Shown in pieces: positions 50,174-59,786 of a DNA stretch of 64,000 nt. Source of the DNA: Phycisphaerales bacterium (lineage in GTDB: Bacteria; Planctomycetota; Phycisphaerae; Phycisphaerales; UBA1924); the NCBI GenBank assembly GCA_020849615.1, contig JADLFW010000003.1:1-64000 (forward strand). Direction: 5' to 3'. A program made the translations under genes and the position numbers. Below the pieces are notes generated by a model. The model made no database searches and was not told where the DNA came from. It worked only from the letters and a program-made list of their open reading frames with translations. The number at the start of each line of letters is the position of its first letter. The first letter of the stretch is position 1.

Positions 50174-50914
50174 TCACGAGGACGATTCCGGCGGCAGCGG
50201 CCGCAGGTCGAACCAGCGGTGCATCGCGTACCGCCCCGCGTAGATGAGCGGCGTGATCGCGATCGCGATCGCGAACTTCAGCGTGTACCCCGTGACCGCG
50301 ATCTGGGGGATCGCCGAGAGAGGCGCGGGCGGGTTGGCCGGGTCCCGCAGGATCTGCCGCCCCAGCGAGAAAGCAAGGTAGCTCACGATGAACGAATCGA
50401 TCAGCTGCGAGATCACCGTGCTGCCCGTGGCCCGCAGCCACACGTACCGCTGCCCCGTCAGCCGCTTGATGAACCCGAACATCGCGATGTCGGAGAGCTG
50501 CCCCACCAGGTACGCCGACACCGACGCGATGTACATCACCTTCGCCGACCCGAAGATCGCGTCGAACTGGTCCTTCTTCACGTTGAACGGCGCTTCCAGG
50601 TACGGCATCGCCTGCGCGATGTTGATGATGATGAACACGTACACCGCCATCGCGAAGCCAAGGTACGTCAGCCGCCGGGCCGCCCGCTTCCCGTAGTACT
50701 CGTTGATCAGGTCCGTCAGCAGGAACGTGACCGGGAACGTGATCATCCCGCACGTATGCTCCACCGCGTCAAACCCCAGCACCTTGAACGGCAGCGGGAA
50801 CCGGAAGAGCTTGATCCCCACGATGTCGGCGATCAGCAGCGAGGAGATGAAAACCCCCCCGAGCCACAGGTAGACCCGCTGCTGGACCGTGAATGCGTGC
50901 TGCTCAGCGCTCAT
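50174..50914 (-). CDS. Queuosine precursor transporter (YhhQ/QPTR family)
   Basis: 246 residues, about six transmembrane helices, family of vitamin-type transporters importing queuosine precursors. VFISSLLIADIVGIKLF, TFPVTFLLTDLINEYYGKRAARR, VSAYLVGQLSDIAMF, TGSTVISQLIDSFIV. The start at 50914 has GAGGAAAC just upstream as Shine-Dalgarno. It is divergent from the B12-binding/MeaB gene with 116 bases between them. Confidence 0.92.
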   Translation of the reverse strand: MSAEQHAFTVQQRVYLWLGGVFISSLLIADIVGIKLFRFPLPFKVLGFDAVEHTCGMITFPVTFLLTDLINEYYGKRAARRLTYLGFAMAVYVFIIINIAQAMPYLEAPFNVKKDQFDAIFGSAKVMYIASVSAYLVGQLSDIAMFGFIKRLTGQRYVWLRATGSTVISQLIDSFIVSYLAFSLGRQILRDPANPPAPLSAIPQIAVTGYTLKFAIAIAITPLIYAGRYAMHRWFDLRPLPPESSS

Positions 50915-50993
50915 GGACACGTTTCCTCGCCGGCCCGCCTCCGGCTCCTGCCGCCCGGCACGGGCGCCGACGCAGGATACCCGCAACCTTTCG

Positions 50994-51023
50994 TTGTCGG
51001 CGGCCCCCCGGAGTCACTACGCT
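50994..51023 (+). promoter_or_regulatory. Candidate promoter of the MeaB fusion
   Basis: TTGTCG (50994-50999) and TACGCT (51018-51023) are 18 bases apart and the -10 ends 7 bases before the ATG at 51031. This is the only leaderless case here with a reasonable -35 as well. Confidence 0.4.
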
Positions 51024-51030
51024 TGCCGCT

Positions 51031-52194
51031 ATGACCACCGCGCTCAACGTCCCGACCACCGAGTTCGAGAAGAAAGACCGCTGCGCGGACCTCCCGCACC
51101 GCCCCCGCGTCCTCCTGGGCAAGATGGGCCTCGACGGCCACGACCGCGGCGTCAAGGTCATCGCCCGCGCCCTCCGCGATTCCGGCGTCCACGTCATCTA
51201 CTCCGGCCTCTGGCAGACCCCCCGCTCCCTGGCCATCTCCGCCCGCGATGAGGACTGCGATGTCATCGCCGCCTCCATGATGAGCAACTCCCACCTCGTC
51301 CTCGGGCCCAGGCTCGTCGCCGAGGTCTCCGCCCTCGGCCGCCCCGACATCCCCATCCACATGGGCGGCATCCTCCCCCAGGAAGACATCCCCAAGCTCG
51401 CGGCCGGCGGCATCGCCCGGTGCTTCACCACCGGCACGGGCCTGCTCGACATCGTCACCGCCGTCCGTGAGACCGTGAAGCCCCGCGTCGAGTCCATCTC
51501 CGCCCACCCCACCGCGCAGCTCGCCCGCAACATCTCCCTCCTGCACTCCGGCCGCCCCGCGCCCGGCGCCAAGCGCCGCCGCCCGCGCCGCGTCGTCGGC
51601 GTCACCGGCTCCCCCGGCGCCGGCAAGAGCACCCTCGTCGCCCAGATGGCCGCCGAGTTCACCCGCCGGGCCGCCGAGAAATCCGACCCCGCCTTCTCCG
51701 GCCGCTGCGCCGTCGTCGCCTTCGACCCCATGAGCCCCATCACCAGCGGCGCCCTCCTGGGCGACCGCCTCCGCGTCGACTTCAACCGCCTCGATGAGTC
51801 CGTCTTCTACCGCTCCCTCGCCATCAGCGGCGAGGACTACCACGCCCTCTCCGACATCGTCGAGCTCATCGGCGGCGCCCACGACGGGCCGCTCGCCTAC
51901 GACACCCTCTTCGTCGAGACCGTCGGCGCGGGCCAGAACGAGACCCGCATCCGCCAGTACGTCGACACCACCGCCGTCGTCCTCACCCCCGGCATGGGCG
52001 ACGCCGTCCAGATGGACAAGGCCGGCATCCTCGAGATCGCCGACCTCTTCGTCTGCAACAAGGCCGACCACCCCGGCGAGAACGAACTCGTCCGCGACCT
52101 CAAGGACATCGCGGGCCGGCGCACCATCATCGAGACCGTCGCCACCAAGGGTCAGGGCATCCCGGAACTCCTCAACGCCCTCATCAAGCCCTGA
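51031..52194 (+). CDS. Fusion of a cobalamin-binding domain and MeaB-type GTPase
   Basis: 387 residues. N-terminal B12-binding domain (about 20-150) with KMGLDGHDRG (His37 as lower cobalt ligand), VIYSGLWQTP and VGASMMSNSH-like HMGGILPQEDI. The C-terminal G3E GTPase has Walker A TGSPGAGKST near residue 193-201, FDPMSP, VETVGAGQNE and the NKAD guanine motif. Such modules (IcmF-like without the mutase barrel) chaperone or reactivate acyl-CoA mutases. No mutase gene is adjacent. It is the first gene of a same-strand run to 57911. Confidence 0.9.
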   Translation: MTTALNVPTTEFEKKDRCADLPHRPRVLLGKMGLDGHDRGVKVIARALRDSGVHVIYSGLWQTPRSLAISARDEDCDVIAASMMSNSHLVLGPRLVAEVSALGRPDIPIHMGGILPQEDIPKLAAGGIARCFTTGTGLLDIVTAVRETVKPRVESISAHPTAQLARNISLLHSGRPAPGAKRRRPRRVVGVTGSPGAGKSTLVAQMAAEFTRRAAEKSDPAFSGRCAVVAFDPMSPITSGALLGDRLRVDFNRLDESVFYRSLAISGEDYHALSDIVELIGGAHDGPLAYDTLFVETVGAGQNETRIRQYVDTTAVVLTPGMGDAVQMDKAGILEIADLFVCNKADHPGENELVRDLKDIAGRRTIIETVATKGQGIPELLNALIKP

Positions 52195-52225
52195 ATCCCG
52201 CCCACGCAGCCGACGAAATAAGCGC

Positions 52226-53314
52226 ATGACCGCCGGCCCGCACGCCAACCCCGCGCCCGGTTCGACGCCCGGCCCCGCCGCGCCCTCGCCGGGCCCGTCC
52301 CTCCAGTGCATGGAGGTCTGGGGCGGCAACCAGGCCATCGACACCGGCCTCGCCATCCCGGGCCTCGATGTCCGCGTCTACTCCCGCCCCTTCGGCGACC
52401 ACGCCGACGGCGGCGGCGATGTCCACTACATCTCCCAGTGCGGCACGGGCCGCATCGGCCGCTTCCTCATCGCCGATGTCAGCGGTCACGGCGCCGCCGT
52501 CGCCGAGGTCGCCGGCGCCCTCCGCGGACTCATGCGCCGCTTCGTCAACTACGTCGACCAGTCCAGCTTCGTCGCCCGCATCAATCAGGAGTTCTCACGC
52601 CTCGCCGACGCCGGCTGCTTCGCCACCGCCGTCGTCATGACCTACTGGGCCCCGACCGACTATCTCATCATGTGCAACGCCGGTCACCCGCGCCCCTTCT
52701 GGTTCCGCCAGCGCACGGGCCGCTGGGAACTCCTCGAGCCGGGCCGCGACCAGGACAGCAGCCCCGACCAGTCCACCGCCAACCTCCCCCTCGGCATCCT
52801 CGAGCCCACCACCTACGACCAGATCGGCGTCCGCCTCAGCCCGGGCGACCTCATCCTGGTCTACACCGATTCCCTCGTCGAAGCCAAGGACCGGGCGGGC
52901 CGCATGCTCGGCGAAGCCGGGCTCGCCCGCATCCTCGCCGATCTCGACACCCGCGAACCCGCCTCCCTCGTCGCCGCCCTCCGCGATCGCATCGACGCGT
53001 TCCGCGGCGGCTCGCCCCCGGATGATGACACCACCATCCTCCTCCTCCGCCACAACGGTTCCCGCCCGCGCCGCCTCGGCATCCCCCAGTGGGCGACCGT
53101 CATCGGCCGCTTCTTCGCGCTCACCGCCGATTCTCTCCGCAACCGGGGCGGCGCCATCCCCTGGCCCCAGCTCCGCCTCGACAATGTCCTGGGCACGGTC
53201 CTCGATTCCGCCAACAGCCGCGTCGGCGGTCACGCGGCCCGCGGCGAACGGGCCCGGCTGAAAGCCAGTGGCGCGGTCACCGTCACGCCGCCAGACCCGG
53301 CCCGTCCCGGCTAG
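52226..53314 (+). CDS. PP2C-type (SpoIIE/RsbU) serine phosphatase
   Basis: 362 residues. The SpoIIE domain (about 50-260) shows GGDVHYISQCGTG, IADVSGHGAAVAE, CNAGHPRPF and PDDDTTILLLR metal-binding acids. The Pro-rich N-terminus (1-30) and an ~85-residue C-terminal extension are of unknown function. No anti-sigma kinase or antagonist gene is adjacent, so the substrate is unknown. It lies 31 bases after the MeaB gene, 8 bases before scpB. Confidence 0.88.
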   Translation: MTAGPHANPAPGSTPGPAAPSPGPSLQCMEVWGGNQAIDTGLAIPGLDVRVYSRPFGDHADGGGDVHYISQCGTGRIGRFLIADVSGHGAAVAEVAGALRGLMRRFVNYVDQSSFVARINQEFSRLADAGCFATAVVMTYWAPTDYLIMCNAGHPRPFWFRQRTGRWELLEPGRDQDSSPDQSTANLPLGILEPTTYDQIGVRLSPGDLILVYTDSLVEAKDRAGRMLGEAGLARILADLDTREPASLVAALRDRIDAFRGGSPPDDDTTILLLRHNGSRPRRLGIPQWATVIGRFFALTADSLRNRGGAIPWPQLRLDNVLGTVLDSANSRVGGHAARGERARLKASGAVTVTPPDPARPG

Positions 53315-53322
53315 CATGGGGC

Positions 53323-54050
<728 letters not shown>

Positions 54051-54054
<4 letters not shown>

Positions 54055-54512
54055 ACTACACCCCCCGCCATCCCGCCCTCGCCCTCATCACCGTGGCCTT
54101 CACCGCCCTGCTCGCCGGCGGCTGTAGTTCCCCGCAGCTCCGCGGACGGGTCGTCGAAGGCCCCATCGGCGTCGTCACCGTCGTCGAATCCAAGGATGAG
54201 CGCCTGAAGGACCCCGGCATCGCCAACGTCGCCATCGAGCTCCGGGCCTCCAGTTCCACCGGCTCCAAGTCCCTCGCCGAGGGCCGCTCGGGCGCCGATG
54301 GCTCCTTCTCCTTCCCGATCAGCGCGGGCCAGTCACTCTCCGACCAGCTCCGCCTCAGCGCCAAGGCCGATGGCTACATCCCGACCCAGGGCGTGACCTT
54401 CATCCCGGGCGAAGGCCGGGAACTGCTCGTCGTCCTGAAGCGAAGCGACGGTCAGACCCCACCCGCCGGGACCCCCGATGGCCAGAAGCGCGCGCCGACC
54501 TCCGATCGCTGA
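54051..54512 (+). CDS. Small lipoprotein with a beta-sandwich (carboxypeptidase regulatory-like) domain
   Basis: 153 residues. Signal peptide with lipobox LLAGGCSS. Mature part resembles carboxypeptidase-regulatory/Ig-like domains: NVAIELRASS, GRSGADGSFSF, LSAKADGYIPTQG. Its start overlaps scpB by 4 bases and it overlaps the DUF58 gene by 35 bases, so it belongs to the same transcript. Confidence 0.7.
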
Positions 54513-55680
54513 GCCCGACCCCGCCCGGGTGCCGCTGCGGGTGGTGCGCCGCCGCTACCACCTCCACGTCCCCGGCGTGGTCTACGTGCTCACGACCTTC
54601 CTGATGTCGATCGGCGCCATCAACAGCCAGAACAACCTGCTCTTCTGGGCCTTCGGCCTCGCCGTCACCGCCCTCATCGTCTCGGGCATCCTCAGCGGCT
54701 CCGCGCTCATGGGCCTCGAGCTCAGCCGCGACGCCATCGCCGAGGCCGCGGTCGGCGAGCCCCTCATCGTCCGCTACCACCTCCGCAACCGCAACCGCTT
54801 CATCCCCGCCTTCGGACTCACCATCCTCGAGATCGACCGCGCGCCGCGCCGGGCCCGCAAGCCCACCTGGCCCGCGCACACCGCCCCTCCCCGCGCGTTC
54901 ATCGCCGAACTCGGCGCCGGGCGAACCATCAGCGTCGAGGCCCTCGCCCCCGCCACCCGCCGCGGCGCCGCCACCTTCAGCCAGGTCATCGTCAGCACCA
55001 CCTTTCCCTTCGGCCTCACCCGCAAGTCCATCACGTTCGCCGGGCCCGCCTCCGCCATCATCCGCCCGGCCCGGCTCAACCTCCGTGAAGGCCTCATCTC
55101 CACCCTTGTCCGCAAGGGCCAGGAGGTCGGCGCCACCCGCGCGGTCTCGCCCCTCGGCGATGAGTTCTTCACCCTCCGCGAATACCGCCCCGGCGACAAC
55201 ACCCGCGCGGTCGCCTGGCGCGCCACCGCCCGCGCGGGCGAATGGCGCATCCGGGCCCACAGCGTGCCGGGCCCGCGCCGCCTCTGGATCGGGATCGACG
55301 CCCTCGCCCCCGATGGCGATCGCGCCGAGGCCGCCATCAGCCTCGCCGCCGCCCTCGCCGTCGCCGCGCACCGCGATGGCTACCTCATCGGCATCTGGTT
55401 TCCCTCCGCCGACCTGCTCATCCCTCCGCGGCAATCTTCCTCCACCGTCCGCACGATCCTCAACGCCCTCGCCCTCGCCCAGCTGGGGGACCGCCCGTCG
55501 CAGCCGCCCGCCCTCCCCGCCTCCCCAGACCGCGAGTCGATCGTCATCGTCCACGCTGATGACGCCCGCGCCGCCGCCGGCGCGCCCGGCATCGCCCACC
55601 TCACCCTCGCCGCGCTGGCGACCTACCTCGCCCCCGGCGCTGTCCCCGCAGCGCTGCCCGCCAAGGAGGCCGCCGCGTGA
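54478..55680 (+). CDS. DUF58 domain protein
   Basis: 400 residues. Two N-terminal transmembrane segments (VVYVLTTFLMSIGA, LLFWAFGLAVTALIVSGI) then a soluble part with the DUF58 signature EFFTLREYRPGDNTRAVAWRATARAGE. The family is a vWA-like domain often encoded next to MoxR ATPases and transglutaminases. A MoxR gene is not present here. It is translationally linked with the transglutaminase gene, whose GTG overlaps its stop (GTGA). Confidence 0.88.
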   Translation: MARSARRPPIAEPDPARVPLRVVRRRYHLHVPGVVYVLTTFLMSIGAINSQNNLLFWAFGLAVTALIVSGILSGSALMGLELSRDAIAEAAVGEPLIVRYHLRNRNRFIPAFGLTILEIDRAPRRARKPTWPAHTAPPRAFIAELGAGRTISVEALAPATRRGAATFSQVIVSTTFPFGLTRKSITFAGPASAIIRPARLNLREGLISTLVRKGQEVGATRAVSPLGDEFFTLREYRPGDNTRAVAWRATARAGEWRIRAHSVPGPRRLWIGIDALAPDGDRAEAAISLAAALAVAAHRDGYLIGIWFPSADLLIPPRQSSSTVRTILNALALAQLGDRPSQPPALPASPDRESIVIVHADDARAAAGAPGIAHLTLAALATYLAPGAVPAALPAKEAAA

Positions 55681-57911
55681 CCTCCGATCGCACCTACAAG
55701 GGCAGCATCATCGCGACCGTCCTCCTCAGCGTCCTGGCCTACGCCTACGCCGAGTACTCCGTCGCCGCCTACTCCGACTCGCCGCTGGGCCTCGCGGGCC
55801 TGGCCATCCCCGCCATCGCCCTCGGCTGGTGGCTCACCGAAGGCCGCGTCAGGCTCACCTGGCCCGGCTGGCTGACCTACATCGCCGTCGCCGCCATCAT
55901 CACCCGCGGCGTGACCCGGGCCATCGACCAGGGCGTCGATATCGCCGTGTTCTGCGAGTTCCTCACCCTCATCCTCGTCTACAAAGTCTGGGACCACCGC
56001 CACTCCCGCGACCACGGCCAGATCCTCACCCTCTGCGCCTTCCTCGCCATCGGCTCCATCCTCACCGGCACCTCGCTCCTGCTGGGCCTCATGCTCGCCG
56101 CGCTCGTCCCCCTCCTGCTGGCCTCGGTCATGATGTACCAGGTCCGGCCCGATGACCGCTTCGCCCTCGCGCCACGCTCCATCGCCACCGATCCGGGCCG
56201 GCCCCGCCTCCGCCGCGCCTTCACCGTCTCCCTCGTCCTCCTCTGGATCGGCAGCGTCCTGGTCTTTATCTACTTCCCCCGCGAGATCGGCTTCGGCGCC
56301 TTCGGCCGTTGGGGCCAGGGCCTCACCACCGGCTTTGCCGATCGCGTCGAGCTCGGCCGCGCGGGCCTCATCTCCGAATCCCTCGAGACCGTCCTCGAGC
56401 TCGAGCTCCGCGATGGCCTCGACCGCGCCCTCGGCGGCGAGGGCCAGGTCTACTACCTCCGCGGCGCGGTCCTCGAAGATTACCGTCGCGACACCGGAAC
56501 CTGGGTCCGCTCCGACCGGCGGGATATCAGCGAGATCGATCTCAACCCCGTCCGCCCCACCTGGGTCCTTTCCGACATCAGCAACTCCCGCAGCGCCCCC
56601 GAGCAGAAGATCACCCAGACCATCACCCTCTTCGACCCCTCCGCCGGGCCGCTCTTCTCCATCTGGCGCCCGATGGATGTCACCTTTCTTACACAGACGG
56701 GCCGGCTCGTCGCCCACATCACCACCCTCACCATGCAGCGGCCGCAATCCTCCGGCCCGTTCCGCTACACCGTCACCTCCTTCCGCGGCAACGAGTTCCG
56801 CTCCCGCATCCGTTTCTCCCGCGACGCCTCCTTCGACTCCGAAGTCGTCCGCGAAATCGCCGCCCGCGTCCTCTCCGAACGGCAGATCGCGACCGATGCC
56901 GACACCCGCCCCGTCGAGGATGACGCCCGCGCCGCCTCCGCCATCGAGGACTACCTCCGCACCAGCTTCAGCTACACCCTCGACATCCAGGCCCCGCCCC
57001 GCGGAATGGACCCGATCGACTGGTTCCTCTCCACCGAGCGCCGCGGCCACTGCGAGTACTTCGCGTCCGCCATGACCGCCATGTGCCGCAGCGTCGGCGT
57101 CGATGCCCGCGTCATCACCGGCTACATCGCCACCGAGTGGGACCCCGACGCCCGCAAGTACATCGTCCGCCAGTCCAACGCCCACGCCTGGGTCGAGGCC
57201 CGCGGCGCCGGCGGCGTCTGGCGCACCTACGACCCCACACCCCCCGCCGAGCTCCGCCGGGCCCACCAGCCCCCGCAGGACCTCGCCTCCTGCCTCAAAC
57301 GCCTCTTCTACTCCGCCGAAAACCGCTGGGCCACCGGCGTCGTCGGGTACGATGAAGCCGCCCGCCGCAACCTCGTCGGCGCCGGCGCCCCCATCATTAC
57401 CTGGATCGAATCCAAGATGCGTGCGGTCTCCGAGGCCCGCACTCCCCGCGCCGCACGCGAGGCCCGCGCTGAACTCCGCCGTCTCCTCCTCATGGGCTCC
57501 GGCACGCTCATGGCCCTCGTCGCCGTGCTGCTGGTTGCCCCCCGCGCCCTCCGCTGGCTCCTCCGGCACATCCCCCGCGCTAGCGGCGGCGCCGCCCGAG
57601 CTCAGACCATCCCGGGCCTGGGCTTCTACCCCGACCTTCTCCGCGCCCTCGACCGTCGCGGACTCTCCAAACCCCCCGGGCGGCCGCCGCTCCTCCATTC
57701 CCAGCTCATCTCCGCCGCCCACCCCGCCCTCGCCGCCAGCGTCTCCCGCATCGCAGCCCTCTACTACCGCGCTGCCTTCGGCGCCCGGCCCCTGAGCGAC
57801 CAGGAACGCGCCGAGGCCGAGAACCTCGTCCGCAGGATCGCTCGAAGCGGGGATGACGCTCAGCCGATTCCCCCCGCGCCGCCGTTCTCGGACGGCGCCG
57901 CACACGCCTGA
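55677..57911 (+). CDS. TgpA-like transglutaminase membrane protein
   Basis: 744 residues. About six N-terminal transmembrane segments, a long soluble domain and a C-terminal tail with one more segment. The transglutaminase core has Cys in RRGHCEYFASAMTAMCR, His in SNAHAWVEA and Asp in TYDPTPP, in that order. It is TgpA-like with DUF3488 N-terminal region and DUF4129-like end. The GTG start overlaps the DUF58 stop by 4 bases. A strong hairpin without T-tract lies 22 bases after the stop. Confidence 0.9.
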   Translation: MTSDRTYKGSIIATVLLSVLAYAYAEYSVAAYSDSPLGLAGLAIPAIALGWWLTEGRVRLTWPGWLTYIAVAAIITRGVTRAIDQGVDIAVFCEFLTLILVYKVWDHRHSRDHGQILTLCAFLAIGSILTGTSLLLGLMLAALVPLLLASVMMYQVRPDDRFALAPRSIATDPGRPRLRRAFTVSLVLLWIGSVLVFIYFPREIGFGAFGRWGQGLTTGFADRVELGRAGLISESLETVLELELRDGLDRALGGEGQVYYLRGAVLEDYRRDTGTWVRSDRRDISEIDLNPVRPTWVLSDISNSRSAPEQKITQTITLFDPSAGPLFSIWRPMDVTFLTQTGRLVAHITTLTMQRPQSSGPFRYTVTSFRGNEFRSRIRFSRDASFDSEVVREIAARVLSERQIATDADTRPVEDDARAASAIEDYLRTSFSYTLDIQAPPRGMDPIDWFLSTERRGHCEYFASAMTAMCRSVGVDARVITGYIATEWDPDARKYIVRQSNAHAWVEARGAGGVWRTYDPTPPAELRRAHQPPQDLASCLKRLFYSAENRWATGVVGYDEAARRNLVGAGAPIITWIESKMRAVSEARTPRAAREARAELRRLLLMGSGTLMALVAVLLVAPRALRWLLRHIPRASGGAARAQTIPGLGFYPDLLRALDRRGLSKPPGRPPLLHSQLISAAHPALAASVSRIAALYYRAAFGARPLSDQERAEAENLVRRIARSGDDAQPIPPAPPFSDGAAHA

Positions 57912-57932
57912 TCGAACCGGAAGCTCGCCCGT

Positions 57933-57960
57933 CTAAGTGGCTTGTTCAAGCCCCACTTAG
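57933..57960 (+). terminator. Terminator-like hairpin after the transglutaminase gene
   Basis: CTAAGTGG and CCACTTAG pair with an inner GCTT/AAGC stem. No T-tract follows, so termination is uncertain. Confidence 0.4.
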
Positions 57961-57983
57961 CTTCAACCGATGCTGTCGGCCTC

Positions 57984-58107
57984 TAGGTTGTGTTTGACGG
58001 ATGCCTTTGGGTGGCCCGGCTCTCCGAGCCGGGCATGGAAACACCGATCGAAATGCACGGTTCGGAGAACCGTACTACCCCGGAATCGATCCATCAAATA
58101 CGACCAA
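57984..58107 (+). mobile_element. 124-bp MITE-like element, copy 2
   Basis: Same length and internal structure as the copy at 38129. Its right end is degenerate (CGACCAA instead of CGACTTA) and one hairpin base pair is lost (CCGTACTA). Unlike the other two copies it begins 72 bases after the previous stop, and its TAG is not in use as a stop. Confidence 0.8.
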
Positions 58108-58124
58108 GACACGGAGGTGACGGC

Positions 58125-59009
58125 ATGCCCGCTCATCGATCTCGCACCGAACGCTGGCAGGAATGCCTTCACGAAGTCGCCGCCCGCGGCGGCGGCCTCG
58201 AGTTCTCCTTCGCGCAGGACACACCCGCCGCCACCGATGACGGGCCGGCCACCATCCGCAAGGATCTCGTCTGGCGCGTCCGCCTCTACCAGGTCACCGA
58301 TCACGAGCTCATCATCGAGCGCCCCGGCGCGCTGGGCCAGTCCTTCACCCTCACCGAAGGCGCCGAGCTCATCGGCGCCATGGTGATCGGCCAGAACCGC
58401 TGGATGTTCCACACCCGCTGCCTCGGCTCGACCGAACTGCCGGGCCCCGGCGGCCGCCCCATCCCCGTGGTCCGCCTCGCCCTCCCCGATCGCATGGAGC
58501 GCTGCCAGCGCCGCACCTTCAACCGCATCTCCACCGCCGAACTCTCCATCCCCCAGGTCGAGTGCTGGCCGCTCCTGGATCCCTACTCCGTCATCGCCGC
58601 CGAGATCGCCAACCGCGCCCAGATCCTCGACCTCGAACGCGCCCAGCCCGGAGCCGCCCCCGCCACTCCCTCCTCCTTCACCATGCCGGTCGTCGGGCCG
58701 AAGTTCAAGGCCCAGCTGCTCAACATCGGCGGCGGCGGTGTGGGCCTGCAGATCGAACGCGCCGACTCCGCCGCCCTCGACCGCTCGCGCCTCTTCTGGC
58801 TCCGCGTCGACCTGACGCCCCAGATCCCCTCGCCCCTGGCGCTCACGGCCCGGCTCGCCCACACCCACATCGACAGCACCCAGGCCGTCTATGCGGGCCT
58901 CGCCTTTGAGTTCGGCTTCCACCCCGCCCACCGCGAGTTCGTCGCCGGCCAGCTGTGCGGCTACTTCGCCGCCATGCAGAACCGCCAGAGGCTGCGTCAC
59001 TCCGCCTGA
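58125..59009 (+). CDS. PilZ-like protein
   Basis: 294 residues. An N-terminal region like YcgR-N (VWRVRLYQVTDHELIIERPG, FTLTEGAELIGAMVI) leads into RMERCQRRTFNRISTAEL and later NIGGGGVGLQI, resembling the RxxxR and D/NxSxxG positions of PilZ domains that bind cyclic di-GMP, although the second motif is changed. A c-di-GMP sensing role is therefore possible, not certain. GGAGG lies 8 bases before ATG 58125. A 124-bp element stands just upstream. Confidence 0.6.
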   Translation: MPAHRSRTERWQECLHEVAARGGGLEFSFAQDTPAATDDGPATIRKDLVWRVRLYQVTDHELIIERPGALGQSFTLTEGAELIGAMVIGQNRWMFHTRCLGSTELPGPGGRPIPVVRLALPDRMERCQRRTFNRISTAELSIPQVECWPLLDPYSVIAAEIANRAQILDLERAQPGAAPATPSSFTMPVVGPKFKAQLLNIGGGGVGLQIERADSAALDRSRLFWLRVDLTPQIPSPLALTARLAHTHIDSTQAVYAGLAFEFGFHPAHREFVAGQLCGYFAAMQNRQRLRHSA

Positions 59010-59027
59010 AGCCGGCTCACATCCGCG

Positions 59028-59786
59028 CTACCGCAGTTCCAGGATCGCGTTGCCGTGGTCCGTCGTCAGCGTGATCGGGTTGTCCGAGCTGCCGAACGTC
59101 CCCGTCCACCCCTCCGCGGTGCTCTGGCTCGCGCCGAAGCGGGTCGCCGACCGGACCCGGATCTCCGGATGCCCGTTCGTCGCGGTGAGCGTCACCTTGC
59201 CCGCCGTGCCGTGCCCCGCCAGGCAGCTCACATCCCCACCCGTCGAGACCAGCGACACCGGCAGCGTCAGATCACGCCTCGTTTCCACCGCGATCCGCGC
59301 TGTCTTCCCGCCGAGGTCGGTGTTGCTCACGCTGATCGCCCCGCCCACGCCCTCGAGCGTCACCGGGCCGCCCGCGTTCTTCACCCGCACGCCGTCGCAC
59401 GACGGCACCACCACCGTCACGATGATCGGCGTCATCAACTCCTGCGTGTCGCCGCCCCCCGCAACCACCCGCAGCACCCGGTGCTCATCCTGCGCCGCCA
59501 GCTCCGCCGCCGCCCACGGCTTGTCATCCTTCCGGATGGCCCGGCCGTCCGCCGGGCGGGCCATGACCGCCGGCTGCTTCGCCGTCGGATCTACCCGCAC
59601 GACCACCGTCCCGGATCGGTTCTCGATGTCCACCGCCAGCGGCGCGCTCGACAGCGACGCCGTCTCCTCCACCCCCGACAAGGGCACCGTCCGCGCCCTG
59701 CGGTTCATGTCGCAGCCGCCGATCAGCCCCAGCCCCGCCACACCCGTCAACGCCGCCGCCAAAGTCCACTTCAGCCGATTCGCCAT
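59028..59786 (-). CDS. Lipoprotein with DUF4097-like beta-helix
   Basis: 252 residues. Signal peptide with lipobox LIGGC. The mature part contains short beta repeats of the DUF4097 type (LAVDIENRSGTVVVRV, VRVKNAGGPVTLEGVG, ISVSNTDLGG, SLVSTGGDVSC). The function is unknown. Three in-frame ATGs exist (59813, 59801, 59786). 59786 is preferred because GGGATGGAGAAC places GGAG at a good distance and the signal peptide starts there. Confidence 0.65.
   Translation of the reverse strand: MANRLKWTLAAALTGVAGLGLIGGCDMNRRARTVPLSGVEETASLSSAPLAVDIENRSGTVVVRVDPTAKQPAVMARPADGRAIRKDDKPWAAAELAAQDEHRVLRVVAGGGDTQELMTPIIVTVVVPSCDGVRVKNAGGPVTLEGVGGAISVSNTDLGGKTARIAVETRRDLTLPVSLVSTGGDVSCLAGHGTAGKVTLTATNGHPEIRVRSATRFGASQSTAEGWTGTFGSSDNPITLTTDHGNAILELR

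Noticed and set aside
55623..57905. 760-codon minus-strand frame
   Set aside because: Complement of the transglutaminase gene; no domain, low complexity.
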